Positions 43,910 through 56,045 of a DNA stretch of 64,000 nt are shown in pieces (within the stretch, counting starts at the first letter, position 1; each line of letters opens with the position of its first letter). The position numbers and the translations under genes were made by a program. Source of the stretch: Ctenosaura bakeri (taxonomy: Eukaryota > Chordata > Lepidosauria > Squamata > Iguanidae). Location of the stretch: the NCBI GenBank assembly GCA_948474755.1, contig CAOLHI010001044.1, forward strand, positions 186,001 through 250,000. The letters run 5' to 3'. Under the pieces are notes generated by a model. The model saw only the letters and a list, made by a program, of their open reading frames with translations, ran no database searches and was not told where the DNA came from.

Positions 43910-44170
43910 TGTTTATTTACAATGTTTATATAGTGACCAACAATCAAGGATCTCTGGATGGTTTACATTAAATTTAAATTAAAAATTAAATCAATATAAA
44001 ATTAAAATACAAATGTGCAGTCTAAAATTAACAATAGCAAGTAAACAGAACAAAACAACATCTGATAGCATTACTGCAGTGGAGTTAAAACATGCAAAAA
44101 TCTGAGAAAAGCCTGGGGAAATGAAAAGGTCTTTGTCTTTTGCTGAAAGAACCACAGTGTAGTCTTTTCC
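43910..44170. repeat. dispersed repeat remnant related to 6842-7440
   Basis: The run 'tttatatagtgaccaacaat', an AAATTAAAA-rich stretch and 'gcctggggaaatgaaaaggt' has the layout of a repeat common in squamates; family not assigned. Confidence 0.35.
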
Positions 44171-45194
44171 TAGGCAGTAAAAAACAAAACAGCACGTGGT
44201 CCATAAATAAAAGCAACAGCCAAAGATGGGTAATACCTTCTGTTTTCCATTTCATGCCTGGACAATTTTAAAACCATGCCATATATGCCCCACTTTTGTG
44301 GCACTTTGGGTTCCTCATAAAAGGTTATTTCCCATCTATGACTCTCTGGAGTGAGCATTCTATAACTAAGGCACCATCATGACAAAGGGTCTCTCTGTAA
44401 CAGCCACTATCATACTTCTTTTTGTCGGGGCACCCACATGATCTTTAAGTCCAGGTAGGTATACATGGAAGGATGAGAACATTCAATTAGCCTGATCCCA
44501 ACAATTTAGGGTCTCATCGTTTATAGTTAAGACCCCAAGGGCCATTTTTTTGATTCCGAGGTCAGAATTTGTACTCTAAAATGCCACAAAATGCCCTTTG
44601 AAGGTCAGCTAGGACACTCAGGTTTCCAACAACATTTTTGCAAAATGTTTGCCTTTGCTTTGCTTTCTTTTTCTTTTATTTTTTCCCATCTAAGGGGTAT
44701 AGGGGGCATATCCACCAGGTTTTGGGCCCACCCTAGGCCAACTGAAACCAAGGAGAAACCCTGTTTTTAAACAGGAAGTGACTTCTGCTCACTAAAATTG
44801 CCCAGGAACACCCAAAAACATGGTGAAAATGCCCCCTTATTCCCTAGAGAGCATATGTGGGCAAAAATATTTTTTGAGGAGCTGGTGCAATGGGGAGGCA
44901 AGGCCCTTCAGGGTCTCTTCATGGGAAAGTAATGCAGCCCCTACCTTTCCACAGTTTGGTTAAGAGCAACCTTTTGAATGGGATGTGGAAGCCCTTGGAA
45001 AGGAGGGCAGATAGCAAAGAATTCGTATGATATTAGCAAGTCTAAGTTAATGATTATGTATCTGTCAGCCCCAACCCACTCTCTAGCCCACATTCTTGAG
45101 GTCAATAAGACATAGACCTGCTTTGGGTAGGGGGAGTGCGACATCTTCTACAACAGGTGAATATCAGCTTGCTAGGCAATTCAACAATCAAGTA

Positions 45195-45580
45195 CAGTGG
45201 CCCCTCCACTTTTGCAAAGGTTCTAGGTGCAGAATCCTCATTCCCATCTGGGACTCCCCACCCCCACCCCATTCTCTTGCATTTTGCCTTGGCGTGCATT
45301 GTCCTCACCAGGGCAAAATGCATGGGAATGGGAGGTGGGAGCTCTGGAGGGGGAAAGGAAGGCTTGTGCAACCTTCCCCACAATTCCTTTGTGTTTTGCC
45401 TCAGTATGTGTTCTTCTGCTGGGGCCAAATGCATTTGGGGGGTGGGAAGAATGCATGCACATGCCTCCTTTCTCCTTTCCTGACCAAATGCAAGGCAATG
45501 GTAGAAGGAAAATGGGGGACACGCTCTCTCCAATAATCAAGTCTGTGAATGTTAAACCCGTGAATATGGAGGGAGGACTG
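45195..45580. mobile_element. Tc1/mariner-like nonautonomous element, copy 2, flanked by TA
   Basis: The ends are CAGTGGCCCCTCC and its imperfect complement GGAGGGAGGACTG, with TA immediately outside on both sides (45193-45194, 45581-45582). The 386-bp interior is GC-rich with open frames on both strands but no transposase motif. The copy at 20684-21069 shares the termini only. Confidence 0.75.
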
Positions 45581-46724
45581 TACATCAATAATACCTTCAT
45601 GTTTTTTGGAGTTGATTGCCATCATGCAGTCCATTACAGCATCCTGTCACTGATTCAGAACACCCAATGTTTGGATTACGAGGAAAGGAAGAATAATGCT
45701 GGGTGACATCTATACATTATAGATGTCACACATCTCAGCCCACATCTTCAGTTGATCTCTTTCAGCAGTACTCCTTAGATATTAAAACAGCATGAGAGAT
45801 AAAATAGAGCACTGTGAAACCTCACAGCATGAGTACCAAGCAGTAGAGAGAATCTAGATGCACCACCTGGAAGCTACTATGCATGCAGAAGCAGAACCAC
45901 TACAAAACAGTACTTTCAACAACCTCCTCAGACAGCCTGTTCGGAACCATGGTTAACAGCCCTGAAAGCAACTGTGAAGTCCAACTGAATCAACAGAGTC
46001 ACACTTCCCCATCCCTCTCTCCAGAAGGGTCTTCCTAACAAGCAAAGATTGAATACTTACATAACTCTCTCTCTCTCTCTCTGCCTTGTTAATGCACATT
46101 AGAATTTTCTAATCAACAGTCACAGTCATTGCACCTTTCCTTCATGGATGAATTAGTATGACTCTTACTAGGTGGGGCGAAAAGTAAGAATGCAGAATAA
46201 TTCTTCTAAGGAAATTGCTCCTAAGGTGCCTATTGAAAGTGAGAATGATAAAACTTTGGTGTCTAGGAAGCCTCTGAAATCCAGAGCAGAGAAAATGCCA
46301 TTCTTTGACAATAGTCTTAGAGCATACATGGCAAACATTGCACAGATACAACTGGAAATAGCTTTTGCAAAATGACTTTTCTACTTTGCAATGTGAATTG
46401 CTGACCATGATATTATTCTGCCACTTGGTGTAAAGAGTTCCCATACCACCTAGCTCTAGGATGTGATGGCCAGGATAGTATGATGGCCAGCTTTATGGTT
46501 ATGGGATTGGTAACAGTGCAGCTATAACAGGAAGACACAGTTTTGAATGGGAGTCCTTGTCTACTTCCAGTTCTCATGACAACCCAAAGACACAATTTAT
46601 GCAGGTGTGTACTGTTGAATATGAAATGAAAAAAATAACCTGCTCTCAATGGATCCAATTTTCTGTGCTTCTGTAAGGGCCAGAAATCCTATATACTGAG
46701 AGTGATGAGATGTCCCAAATACAG

Positions 46725-46751
46725 TAGGTAGGTAGGTAGGTGGGTGGGTGG
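46725..46751. repeat. (TAGG)n/(TGGG)n microsatellite
   Basis: Five TAGG-type units followed by three TGGG units. Confidence 0.9.
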
Positions 46752-46784
46752 AATTAAAGATCACTTTCTTTTTTACACACAAGT

Positions 46785-46858
46785 AAGCCCTATAAAAAAA
46801 TCATGGGGTTGACATAAGTTGACAGATGACCTGAAGGCACGCACGCCCACACGCACTT
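46785..46858 (+). mobile_element. SINE tail fragment
   Basis: 'ggggttgacataagttgaca' and 'gacctgaaggcacgcacg' match the tail variant at 37110-37149. Confidence 0.6.
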
Positions 46859-47364
46859 ACATCTCCAATCCATCATAGGACTATTGCTTGCAGGTGTGCA
46901 AGGTGTAAACTACCACACACACTCCATATGAGTTTCCTATCAAAATTCATCCCATAAAGAAAAGAAAATCAATTGGTACAAATGAAGGGCACAGGGGAAT
47001 TCTGAAATGCAAACCAGATTTTGGGGGCTGGGTGAGGATTTAGACCTCCCTCACCCTTGGGCAATGGTCACAGTCTGGATCAGAACCGTGTCTATTTATT
47101 GTATTTTACCAAGCAATTGGATTTTTTAATTATGCACTATGCCAACATCTTATACGTTACAAACTGGTAGTGCAATGGGCAAGTGGTTTGATGGTCTTAC
47201 TGCTCAAGCACAGAAGTATTTGAGATATCCCTGTTATGAGCAGAAAAGCAACTCTAGCGGTGGAAGATGTCCTGCTATCTACCACATATGCCCATCAACA
47301 ACAGAGGTGGCAGCCACTCAACACATGCTTCCCACCATAGAGCAGAAAGTTAGACTAGTATTCA

Positions 47365-47475
47365 GTGGGTAGCTTGGGCAGATCACACTTTCTCAGCCTT
47401 ACATGAAGGCAATTGCAAACTTCTCCTAGTAAACAGTGCCAAGAAAATCCTATCATAGGGTTGCTACAAGTATAA
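47365..47475 (+). mobile_element. SINE 3' fragment
   Basis: 'ctcagccttacatgaaggca', 'cagtgccaagaaaatcctat' and 'agggttgctacaag' follow the Sauria SINE body. A possible head is at 47167-47240, so an interrupted complete copy is conceivable. Confidence 0.5.
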
Positions 47476-47756
47476 CAATCGCTTTAATGCCTATTTCTGT
47501 GGGGTCCTCACAGCCAAGACACTATGGGAGGGATGGCTTGGGAAATTGCCTATACCCTTTTGACAATGATTTCCCAAGTCAGTTTTCTAATAGCATTTTG
47601 GCTCCAAGTATCCCACAGAATCAGGTATTAAAAAACATGGCTCTAGACAGAGCCTATCTCTGGTGGAAGATGTATACTAAGCAATCCAGAGTAACAACAT
47701 CTTGAAAAATACAGCATGTAGTTTAGCTCACAGCAAGGTATCCACTGACATGAGAA

Positions 47757-47833
47757 GGGTCTTAGGTTCAGTCTTTGGTATCTCCAGGTAGGGCTGGAAT
47801 TAACTCCTCTCTTTGAAATCCTGGAGAGGTGTT
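47757..47833 (-). repeat. SINE-like fragment, reverse orientation
   Basis: 'taggttcagtctttggtatc' and 'tccaggtagggctgg' match the reverse of the dispersed tRNA-like repeat noted at 938 and 2222. Confidence 0.4.
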
Positions 47834-48039
47834 TCCAAACACTGTAGACAGGACTGAGCTCGAGGGAGAAATTGGAAGGCAACTTGCTATGTTCCTAGGT
47901 GGGATGAAGATAAGAAGGAATTTAACCATATGCCATGGCTTTACAGTTTGGTTTCTTAAAATCTGAGTGTGAGTTGTCAAGTCAGCAGCATCCCTGTCCC
48001 AAAGATTTCAGAGATAAAACCTGAAAGCAGGGATAGGCA

Positions 48040-48755
48040 GTGATGTATTTAAGTCTTTTACTCTAAGTCTCAAGTCCTTGACGATACTTTCAAGTCAAGT
48101 CTAAAGTGTGGAAGCCAACTTTATACCTCAACCAAAATTTCAGAATTAATGGATTGAGTGAAATAAATTCAATTTTAACAATTTAAGCAGAATCAGCTCT
48201 CCACATTTGCAATTTTGTCATCTGCAGCTTCGGAAGTAGTGCATAGGATCCTATTTTACTCCCCATTACTGAAGATTCAAAAGCTTCCCCAAGCCCATTG
48301 CCTAACACATTTGCTGTTCCCCTCTGAGAAATGCACCCTGCACTCTGGGGGCAAGTCTTGTCTTTTGCTCTTAGGAAATGTTTTAGAAGGCTCCTCCAAT
48401 ATGCAGCGGGGACAGGCTGCTGAGCAGACCTCAAGCCTGCCTCAAGCCCATTGCCTACCCTGTTTGCTGTTCCTCTCTAAGAAACGTACCCACACTTTGG
48501 GCTTGAGAGAGGTTGTCATGTGACTAGTAGGCAAAAAGAGTTGGAGGCGTTGTTCAGAGTCATAACTTTTCTGGATGAATGTGTTGCGTTACTGGACCAA
48601 GGGCATCAAGTCAATCATTCAAAATATACAAGTCTTAAGTCGAGTCGAGTCAGTGCATCATTTATGGCCGAGTCAAGTCTGAGTGGAGTCACTAAAGCAA
48701 CTGAAGTCCGACTTGAGTCCGAGTATATTGACTTGAATCTACATCAATGGGGATA
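48040..48755. mobile_element. element with AAGTC-unit termini, copy 1 (more complete)
   Basis: Both ends are built from repeats of AAGTC and its complement: left 'agtcttttactctaagtctc', 'caagtccttgacg', 'caagtcaagtct'; right 'gtcgagtcgagtcagtg', 'gagtcaagtctgag', 'cttgagtccgag', 'gacttgaatctacatca'. The extreme ends 'gtgatgta' and 'tacatcaat' are inverted. The interior has a direct repeat (48285-48352 and 48437-48502). The left 230 bases align with 59185-59470. No coding capacity. Confidence 0.6.
48285..48502. repeat. direct repeat pair within the AAGTC element
   Basis: 'caagcccattgcctaacaca' at about 48290 returns as 'caagcccattgcctaccctg' at about 48443, each followed by 'tttgctgttcc...tct' and an 'actttggg/actctggggg' end. 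Confidence 0.8.
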
Positions 48756-49298
48756 GGTCCTTTTTGATATTACAGGGATGGATTCTTATGGTATATTAGG
48801 TGTGGCTCCTTGTGATGTCAAAAAGGTAGGTGGGCTAGAACAATTTCTGGGCCCTTACGGAAAAGGACATGAGGTTCATGTGGGTCCATAATTTTGCTAG
48901 CTAACTGGTTAATGTGACATTGTTACAGGTTTGGGGGGGCATTTTTAAGGGGTAGACAGATGGCAAAATGTGCCCACTAGTTGCTGTTATTCATGCCACT
49001 TCATGCATCCCCCATAACCTTGCCTATGGAACAGGTGTTTTTCCAGTTTGTGAATTGCCCCCGTGACTTATGGGAGGCTGTCAGACCTTTGACAGTATTT
49101 TTTTTCAGCTTCTGTGCTGATGCTACTAAAAATTTTACAGTAAGCAAGTCCATCAGTTATGAAGCTGGCACTCTGTTCCTTGGTTTGCTCCAAATGGTGT
49201 GATGGGCCTGAATACATGCACCAGCCATTTCTCTTCCTAGCTGTATTCCTTTGTTCCCAGCTTTGATAGACATAGCGCAAGTACAGCAATCAATACAT

Positions 49299-49303
<5 letters not shown>

Positions 49304-49342
<39 letters not shown>
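49304..49342. repeat. (TA)n microsatellite
   Basis: Nineteen uninterrupted AT units. Confidence 0.97.
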
Positions 49343-49345
<3 letters not shown>

Positions 49346-49466
49346 CACAATGACCTACTTATCCTTTGTGCCAAATGAGAATGAGTGGAGATGAATGCCC
49401 AAGTTTAAGGCCACTTCACATGCAAAAATAATTTATTCTCTTCCAGTGGTACTTACTCTTGAGGTC

Positions 49467-49694
49467 AGCCAGCATGGTATAGTCGTTTGAACATTGGACT
49501 ACATCTTTGGAGAAAAGGGTTTGAATCCTCACTCAGCTATGGAAAAGTGACCTTGGATGAATCCTATTCTCTCATCCTCAAAGGATGGCAAAGGCAAACC
49601 CCCTCTGAACAAAGCTTGCCAAGAAAACCCCATGATAGCTTTGCCTTAAGGGATACCATAAGTTGGAAACGACTTGAAGGCAAACAAAAACACC
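49467..49694 (+). mobile_element. Sauria-type SINE, nearly complete
   Basis: Head 'agccagcatggtatagtcgt' with B-box-like 'ggtttgaatcctcac', body 'aaaccccatgatag' and BovB-like tail 'ataagttggaaacgacttga' ending in a CAAA-type run. The best preserved copy in the window. Confidence 0.9.
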
Positions 49695-50848
49695 AGACAC
49701 ACAGAAAAGCACAGTAATTCACCGAGACTTCAGCTGATACCTTGAGACTTGGCAACCCTGGCCTAGACCGACAATGGAGATTTGGGCCTCCATTTTCGGA
49801 TAGCAGAGGATTCTTTTGAATCTAAAATTGAGATAAATAAGAGATGGCTTGGAGTATTTCACTTAGAATACTGCTTTAGCTGTAAGTTTCAAACCAGTGT
49901 TTGCAACACTGCAACTAAGACTGCAACTTTAACCATCAAATTTCAAACACTTTCCGGAAGTTCTTGCAGAAGAAAATGATTTGTTAATGACAGTTATAAC
50001 AAATTGGTCTCATAATGTATCACCAGTGTATTTTGTGTATATGTAGCAATTTTAGCCATTTTTTTCCTTCAAGATCTGAGTCATTATTAATACTTTTATG
50101 AATATGAAATTCACTTTTTCCCCCTCTCAGACTGTCCACCTTCTGTCATCTTTTGCCCTTACTTGCTTTCCTGTTATTCCCTGAATCCCTGTTCTCTAAA
50201 TTCTACCCTCTCTTCTTTTATCTACTGGGTAGCCTTCAACCTATATTCTAAAGGAGGTCCAGAGGTTTCAGTAGTGGAGGGATTTAAAACAACCATGTCC
50301 CCTGGGGCAACAGAAGTAGAGGCAGCAGGAGAATCAAGCAAAACATGCTGTTAGAATAATTCCCTTCAGAGAAATCATGATACCAAACCATTCCTTCTAG
50401 CTACCACTCTCAAAGACAGAATATTTATTCACCAGTAGATAAGGTTCAGCAGACAGTCCACTTTAGAATTAGAATTTCCACCTTCTACTGAGGTTTTTTT
50501 TTCCCCCTGGGGAAAAAGAAAGAAGGAAAACAATTAAGTAAAATAAGTGTTAAAATTTAATCCAAAGGTTCAGGTACTCTTTAAAGTATTTGGTATTCTA
50601 GGTGATCCCCGCCACTGCATTTTCCCCTACCACCTTGCTCTTGCCCAAACAATTTTTTGCAATCTCCTTGGATATATCCACATTGGCATAAGTCTGGTTC
50701 CTTTTTCATGAGCTTTACAACTATTCTACTTATAATGCAGGTTGGCTTTACATACATCAAATGCATGCATGCCAAGATGAAAGCCAGGGATGGAGTCTGT
50801 CCTATAGACAGGTCTGGCAGCTATTCTGAATATAATTTTAAAACCCTT

Positions 50849-50903
50849 GCTGCTGCTGCGGCGGCGGCGGCGGCTGCTGCTGCTGCTGCTGTTATTATTA
50901 TTG
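50849..50903. repeat. (GCT/GCG)n trinucleotide repeat
   Basis: About 14 GCN units followed by TTATTATTATT. It sits in a 120-codon plus-strand open frame (50657-51019) that reads as a 14-residue alanine run and in a minus-strand frame with the same property; neither has other support. Confidence 0.95.
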
Positions 50904-51070
50904 ACTCACTAATATATTGGAACCAGTTGAGCGACAGGACTTTTTGGATAGCAGGGACAATGATTTCATCTGCCACCCTGGTCAACTTTCCTTGTCCTTC
51001 TGAGTGGGGGGATGAGTAGGTGAATTTTTCCACTAACAATTTACTGTTCTGAGCTCTACGTGTTGTAATC

Positions 51071-51263
51071 TGTTGTTGTGGTGTGCCTTCAAGTCATTTC
51101 CTAGTTATGGTGACCCTAAGGCAAACCTATCATAGGAGGTTTTGGGGCTGAGTGAGTGATGTGCCCAAGGTCACCCAGTGAGTTTCTATGGCCAAGTGGG
51201 AAATCAAGCTCTGGTCCCCAGAGCTATTGTCCAATGCTCAAACCACTACACGTCGCTGGCTCT
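51071..51263 (-). mobile_element. Sauria-type SINE, nearly complete
   Basis: The left end is the tail 'tgttgttgtggtgtgccttc' and the right end the head complement 'caaaccactacacgtcgctg'. Confidence 0.88.
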
Positions 51264-51280
51264 TGTTGCAATCATTAGTT

Positions 51281-51451
51281 TTACAAAATAGATGCTCCTG
51301 TAGATGTAGATGCAGACTGCCTGCATGTTTGGAATATTTACAAAATAGATGCTCCTGTAGATGTAGATGCAGACTGCCTGCATGTCTGGAGTATTTACAA
51401 AATAGATGCTCCTGTAGATGTAGATGTAGACTGCCTGCATGTTTGGGACTG
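51281..51451. repeat. three tandem 57-bp units
   Basis: Units begin at 51281, 51338 and 51395 with 'ttacaaaatagatgctcctg' and differ by only a few bases. The third loses its end. The period equals 19 codons, so one plus-strand and two minus-strand frames run open through all three units. Confidence 0.95.
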
Positions 51452-51671
51452 CTTGTGTGTTTGAAATTTTCAGGGAATGCATGGCTACAAGCATCGTAAT
51501 TGTGCACCCTTTAAAATTTACTGCAGGGCATATTCTGTTATTTTAGTTAAATAATAAGTTTGAATTTTATCTTAACTTAGATGTATAAAGCCTGACTATT
51601 CTGCAAGCTTTAAACAGAAAAGGACATTTAAACAGCAGAATAAGAATCATAGAATCATAGAAGACTGCCAG

Positions 51672-51800
51672 CATCATCTGTTGCAGAGGTGAGCAATATG
51701 TTTTTAGACTGCAGTTTCTGTCATCGTTCACCTTTGATTACGCTGGCTAGAGCTGATGGAAGATGCAATCTAACAAGATCTGGAGGATCACATATTGATC
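51672..51800. repeat. hAT-type palindromic element remnant
   Basis: 'agactgcagtttctgtcatc' pairs loosely with 'gatggaagatgcaatctaac' in opposite orientation around 'ggctagagctgatgg'. It is preceded by 'agaatcatagaatcatagaa', a typical CR1 end motif. Confidence 0.45.
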
Positions 51801-52929
51801 CTTCTGATCTATTGTGCTATAAGAACAGGAGGAACAATTTGAGACACTTCAAGAACAAGAAAATTTTACAGAAACCAGCAAGATATAGGCAAAAGCTCTG
51901 GCTGGTGCAAATCTAAAACAATCAAGCACTTAGCTAATTTCAGTTTATCATCTGGGTCTTCCATATCTAGAGAGTGAGAACTACTGCACTCCTTCTGGAT
52001 CTGTTACTGCTGGATGCTGCTGGCATGTTAAACAAGTGTGCAGCCAGCACAAATAGTCACCACTAGGCCCAAACACTGACCTACAGAGAACCTTTCTCTA
52101 AGCAGGGACAAGGCCGTATTTCAGCTTGTGTTTTGGGTCTCCCCAAGACATTTTAGAGTTCTTGAGAGGATGATGTGGAATGGCGATGTGAAGTGGTTTG
52201 GATACAGAGGTGAGATTCCTCCAACAGAAGAAGCCTCTTGTCTTCTGTGTGCCTCTCTCACATGGAAGAGTTGTTCAATCACAATGAATGGAACAAAACC
52301 TTTAGATTCAACACACCATTGGGATAAAATAAGGTGCAACTCTGGCCTAATTTGGGGATTTGTTAAAAAAACAATATCTGTCCAAAATACCTATATATGC
52401 TGTTTGGTATTGATCAGTGAAAATACTGAAAGGGAGTCCAGTCTCAGTTGTTGCTGCATATAAACTTTGGGAGACCTTTGAGAAGAGGAAGAAGAAGAAA
52501 TAAATCTATATATAAACCTCTTGAAACATCAGGGCATATATCATATTCATGTATGTGTGTGAGAATGAACAAACTCTATTGAAAAATACTCTAAACTTCT
52601 AAGTTGTAGGAATTATTACGGTAGTATGTTTTCCGTAGACATGACCTTCAAAATTATCCAGCACAATCTTGAAAACTTCAGCTCCTGCTGAACAGTGTAA
52701 TTTGACATTTATAAATGTGTAGATACCGTTCCTCAGGAAATGTAGTGTCGTCCTATTTGTTTACAGGTTGAAACGTCAATGAATGAGTATATAACTTGTG
52801 CCCCACTGAATATTAGGAAGAATCTTCTCTCATATGAAGTTTTTCAGACATTGAGATCTGCCAATCTATTTCCAAACCCAGTTCAAACTACTGGTTTTAA
52901 ACAATAAAGCCCCCAAAAACCTTGGGCTC

Positions 52930-53340
52930 AGGTTATCCGAAGGAGTGTATTCTTATACGTACCTACCTAGACCCTAAAATCCTTGCTTGTGACCACTTGC
53001 CTTGTCACATTTGGTGACAGCTCTTGGCAGAGGGTCTTTTCTGTAGTGACACCCTGTCTGTTGAATGATTTTCTTAGAAAAGTTAACTTGGGCACCTACA
53101 TTATGGGCTTTTGGGTGCTGGTTAAATAATTTTTTAATCTTTCGTTTTGATGTTTCCACATCTTTGCACTCTTTTATCATTCTGCTGGTTTTAATTGGCT
53201 TAAATGTAATTTAATTTTATATGATATAATGTTTTATTCGCTAGTGCCAGTTTTATCTTGGTTCTGTGTTCTGTTGTCTTCAGTCATCATTTTATCATAC
53301 TATTAATTTTTTTTTAAAAAAATACCTGACTGTCCACCAC
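52930..53340 (+). mobile_element. L2/CR1-like LINE 3' end fragment
   Basis: Plus-strand reading around 53015-53075 gives VTALGRGSFL and HPVC, and then an AT-rich 3' untranslated part ('taattggcttaaatgtaatt', 'ataatgttttattcgctag'). It resembles the closing coding segment of L2-type ORF2 in a heavily decayed state. Confidence 0.5.
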
Positions 53341-53900
53341 TCAAAGAACTCAGCTTAGTAGTTTTTAAAATGAACAATCAACTAATCAATCTGTGGATCA
53401 TGTATATCACCTGCAGCCACCGGGATAGCACTTTCTCAACCGTGGCATCTAGCTTTAGACTGGAAATATGTTTACTTCTCAAAAAGGCCCAGCAGAACTC
53501 TTTGATTATTTCTTACAGACTTTTATTTTAGACAGTTATTATCTTATTTACATTATCTGTAACAGAAGGTATGTTCACATGTGTCAGTTTTGTATTGTTT
53601 CACTGTGCATTACTTGTAAGTATGCTTATGATAGGACAAATAAGATATTAGTTTAATAATTGATAAACAAAATGCCAATTTTAAAAAGTAAGGAATATAA
53701 TACCCCCTGTTACTGTGATCTGAGCAACAGCTACATTGGCATGAAAACTACTTTCCATATGAAAGTAGAAAGCACACTTAAACATAAAATCCAAATGGTA
53801 GCAAAAATGAGATTTAAAAAAGTATACAATGTGCTCTGCTTTCACAGCATCCTGCAGCTGCAACTTGAGGTGCTTGCCTGCCTCTGTATAATCACTAATT

Positions 53901-53901
53901 A

Positions 53902-53951
<50 letters not shown>

Positions 53952-53952
53952 G
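53901..53952. repeat. (GATA)n microsatellite
   Basis: Twelve near-perfect GATA units. Confidence 0.97.
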
Positions 53953-54433
53953 ATTTCACAGAACGACCAGTACATTGTCATTTGTCTCACACAGTGAAAG
54001 CAGAGAACAACTGGACTGAGTCACAACCCCCATCCCTGCAGTTTAGCTGCTAGGAGAGGCCCCTTTTTGTAAGATATGACCTGTTCATTTCATTTTTTAA
54101 AAAAAACAAAGGGCGTCTCCTGGGCCTAAAATGCCCCAAGTCACCCCCAAATGTTGAAAATCTCCCCCTCTTAGAGGCCATGGGGGGAATTTTTGGCCTG
54201 GGGGAGCACAAAATGACTTTGGGGGCTACATGTTGCCCATTGTTTGCACTTTTCCAACCTCCAGATTAGTCTTTCAAGCAAGGGATGCCTTCACACAGAG
54301 GACTGTTCTCTGACAGTTGCTCATATATACCAGAGGGAAAACCCCTTTTCCCATTTCAGAGCCTGCATTCTTACAAGGATAACCAGTTAAGGGATGCATC
54401 TTGGCAATAAGCGGACAGGTGAAGCTACTCTTC

Positions 54434-54634
54434 CGCCATTTCCACACTAAACTGTTATAGTGCTATTATTCCACGTTCAACATCCAATGGAATCCTGGGG
54501 TTTGCAGTTTAGGGAGGGACATTAAGAATTCTCAGCCAGAGAGCTGTTTGGCCTCAGGAAACTACAAACCCCAGAACTCCACAGGATGTTGAAAGGGGAA
54601 CAATAGCACTATGACGGTGTGGTGCAGAAATGGT
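54434..54634. mobile_element. palindromic element, copy 2 of the 42189 family
   Basis: 'gccatttccacactaaactg' at the left and 'gtgtggtgcagaaatgg' at the right, with 'ggaatcctggggtttgcagt' inside. It is longer than copy 1 by the segment 'aagaattctcagccagagag'. The flanks are diverged. Confidence 0.7.
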
Positions 54635-54944
54635 TTTCCCTTCCTCCCTGCTAGTCTCTTTTATATTTCTCTCTTCTTGCCCAGAGGATTGTAGGGAACA
54701 ATGGAAGGAGTACTGATAATTTTTGCCTGAGGACCGAACTGATTACCTGTAGGAATTGGACTGAGGGCCATGTAAAATTAGGTAGAAGGCCTTATATAAA
54801 AAAGGCTGCACACCGAAATGGACAAGCTCACAACTATATTAAAAGGGAACTCAATAGAATCATATTTAAGAAGACACAGAATCATATATAGCTTATATAC
54901 AGAATTTATATAGTTATTTGTATACTGTGATTATATTTATTTTA

Positions 54945-55210
54945 GAGAGAGGTGTTGAAGGGAAGGGAAGTTACTGCCAAGAGATGAAGAAACTTGGAAG
55001 CAATCCAGCTGTTTTTTTTTGTGTTTTTTTTGTAGGTTACTTAAGTGTTTTGTTCTGGGTTTTTTCTTTCTTTCTTCTTCTTTTTTTCCCTCTTTGTCTT
55101 TTGCTTTGTTCTTCATATTGCTTTTTTTTCTTTCTCTTGTGAATGTATTTGTATTTGTTATTGTTTTATATGTACAAATCAATAAAGACTTTATTATATA
55201 AATAAAAAAA
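54945..55210 (+). repeat. T-rich stretch ending in a polyadenylation signal, possible L1 3' end
   Basis: Runs of T and TTC are followed by 'gtacaaatcaataaagactt' and an A-rich tail. The layout fits the 3' end of a retroposed transcript, perhaps L1, but no coding segment precedes it. Confidence 0.35.
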
Positions 55211-55940
55211 GCTGCACATTGCCCATTCTTGCTCTATAATATAAACTCAGCCCATGTGTCAGCTGGGTTGTGGGACACAGCCTGAGGTAAACCAGGAATC
55301 AGGAGCTGTGAAATGAACCCCTCAGTCTGAGTAAACAGAGTCTTGCAAGATACAGTTCACATAGCCCACACGGTAAGTTCTTAGTTAGTTATAATAGCTC
55401 CTATCACCATGTCAACTTGAGTCCAGCCACCAAACCTGGTTTTGCTGTATATTTTTGGAGACATGCAGAAGTTTCACAACTGTGAGCCAACCAGCAAAAG
55501 CACACATCCAGCTACAAAAATAACTGCTGTCATATGGGAAAGAGGCATGAATGTACTGGCAGTCAATGTTTCCTTTCCACATTTGTGAGTAGTAGGGAAT
55601 CTGTTCCTTTCCCCAATCGCACCCACATGTGTTTGGAAAGGGAAAACAAGAAATAATGCAAGTAAACCTATTTCAACTTTGACTTCACTGTTTGTTGGAT
55701 TCTCCCTGGCAGAGTGTGGCGGCTGCCTGGGGCAACAGGTAAATTTTATTTAATGTGTTGTTTTTCTTTCAAGGATAAGGAGAGTTGGCATGTGGGAATT
55801 TCTCTCTCATGTGACAATAACTGATTTTGGTAATATCCACCTTGACTTGGGTGAGTGAAGAGACAATACTTTTGCAGCTCTGCCTCAGGTGGCAAAATAC
55901 TTTGAGATGGCGCTGGACACTGTTCAGGCATAGTGTGCGT

Positions 55941-56045
55941 GTTTGTATGTGTGTATGTATGTGCCTTCAATTTGTCTGTCAACTTATGGTGACCCCATTC
56001 ATTTCATAGGGTTTTCTTAGGCAAGAAATACACAGAAGTGGTTTT
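55941..56045 (-). mobile_element. SINE tail fragment
   Basis: 'gtatgtatgtgccttcaatt' and 'gtctgtcaacttatggtgac' are the reverse complement of the tail variant at 37110-37149. Confidence 0.65.

Noticed and set aside
45096..45706. Several overlapping frames of 100-159 codons on both strands.
   Set aside because: They fall mainly within a GC-rich nonautonomous transposon and have no motif.
46172..46375. Plus-strand 67-codon frame, Lys/Ser-rich, ending near QIQLEIAFAK.
   Set aside because: It starts at a GTG in a gene-poor region and matches no family I know; there is no splice or repeat context.
53681..53959. Minus-strand frame beginning with a YLSIYLSI repeat.
   Set aside because: Direct product of the GATA microsatellite.
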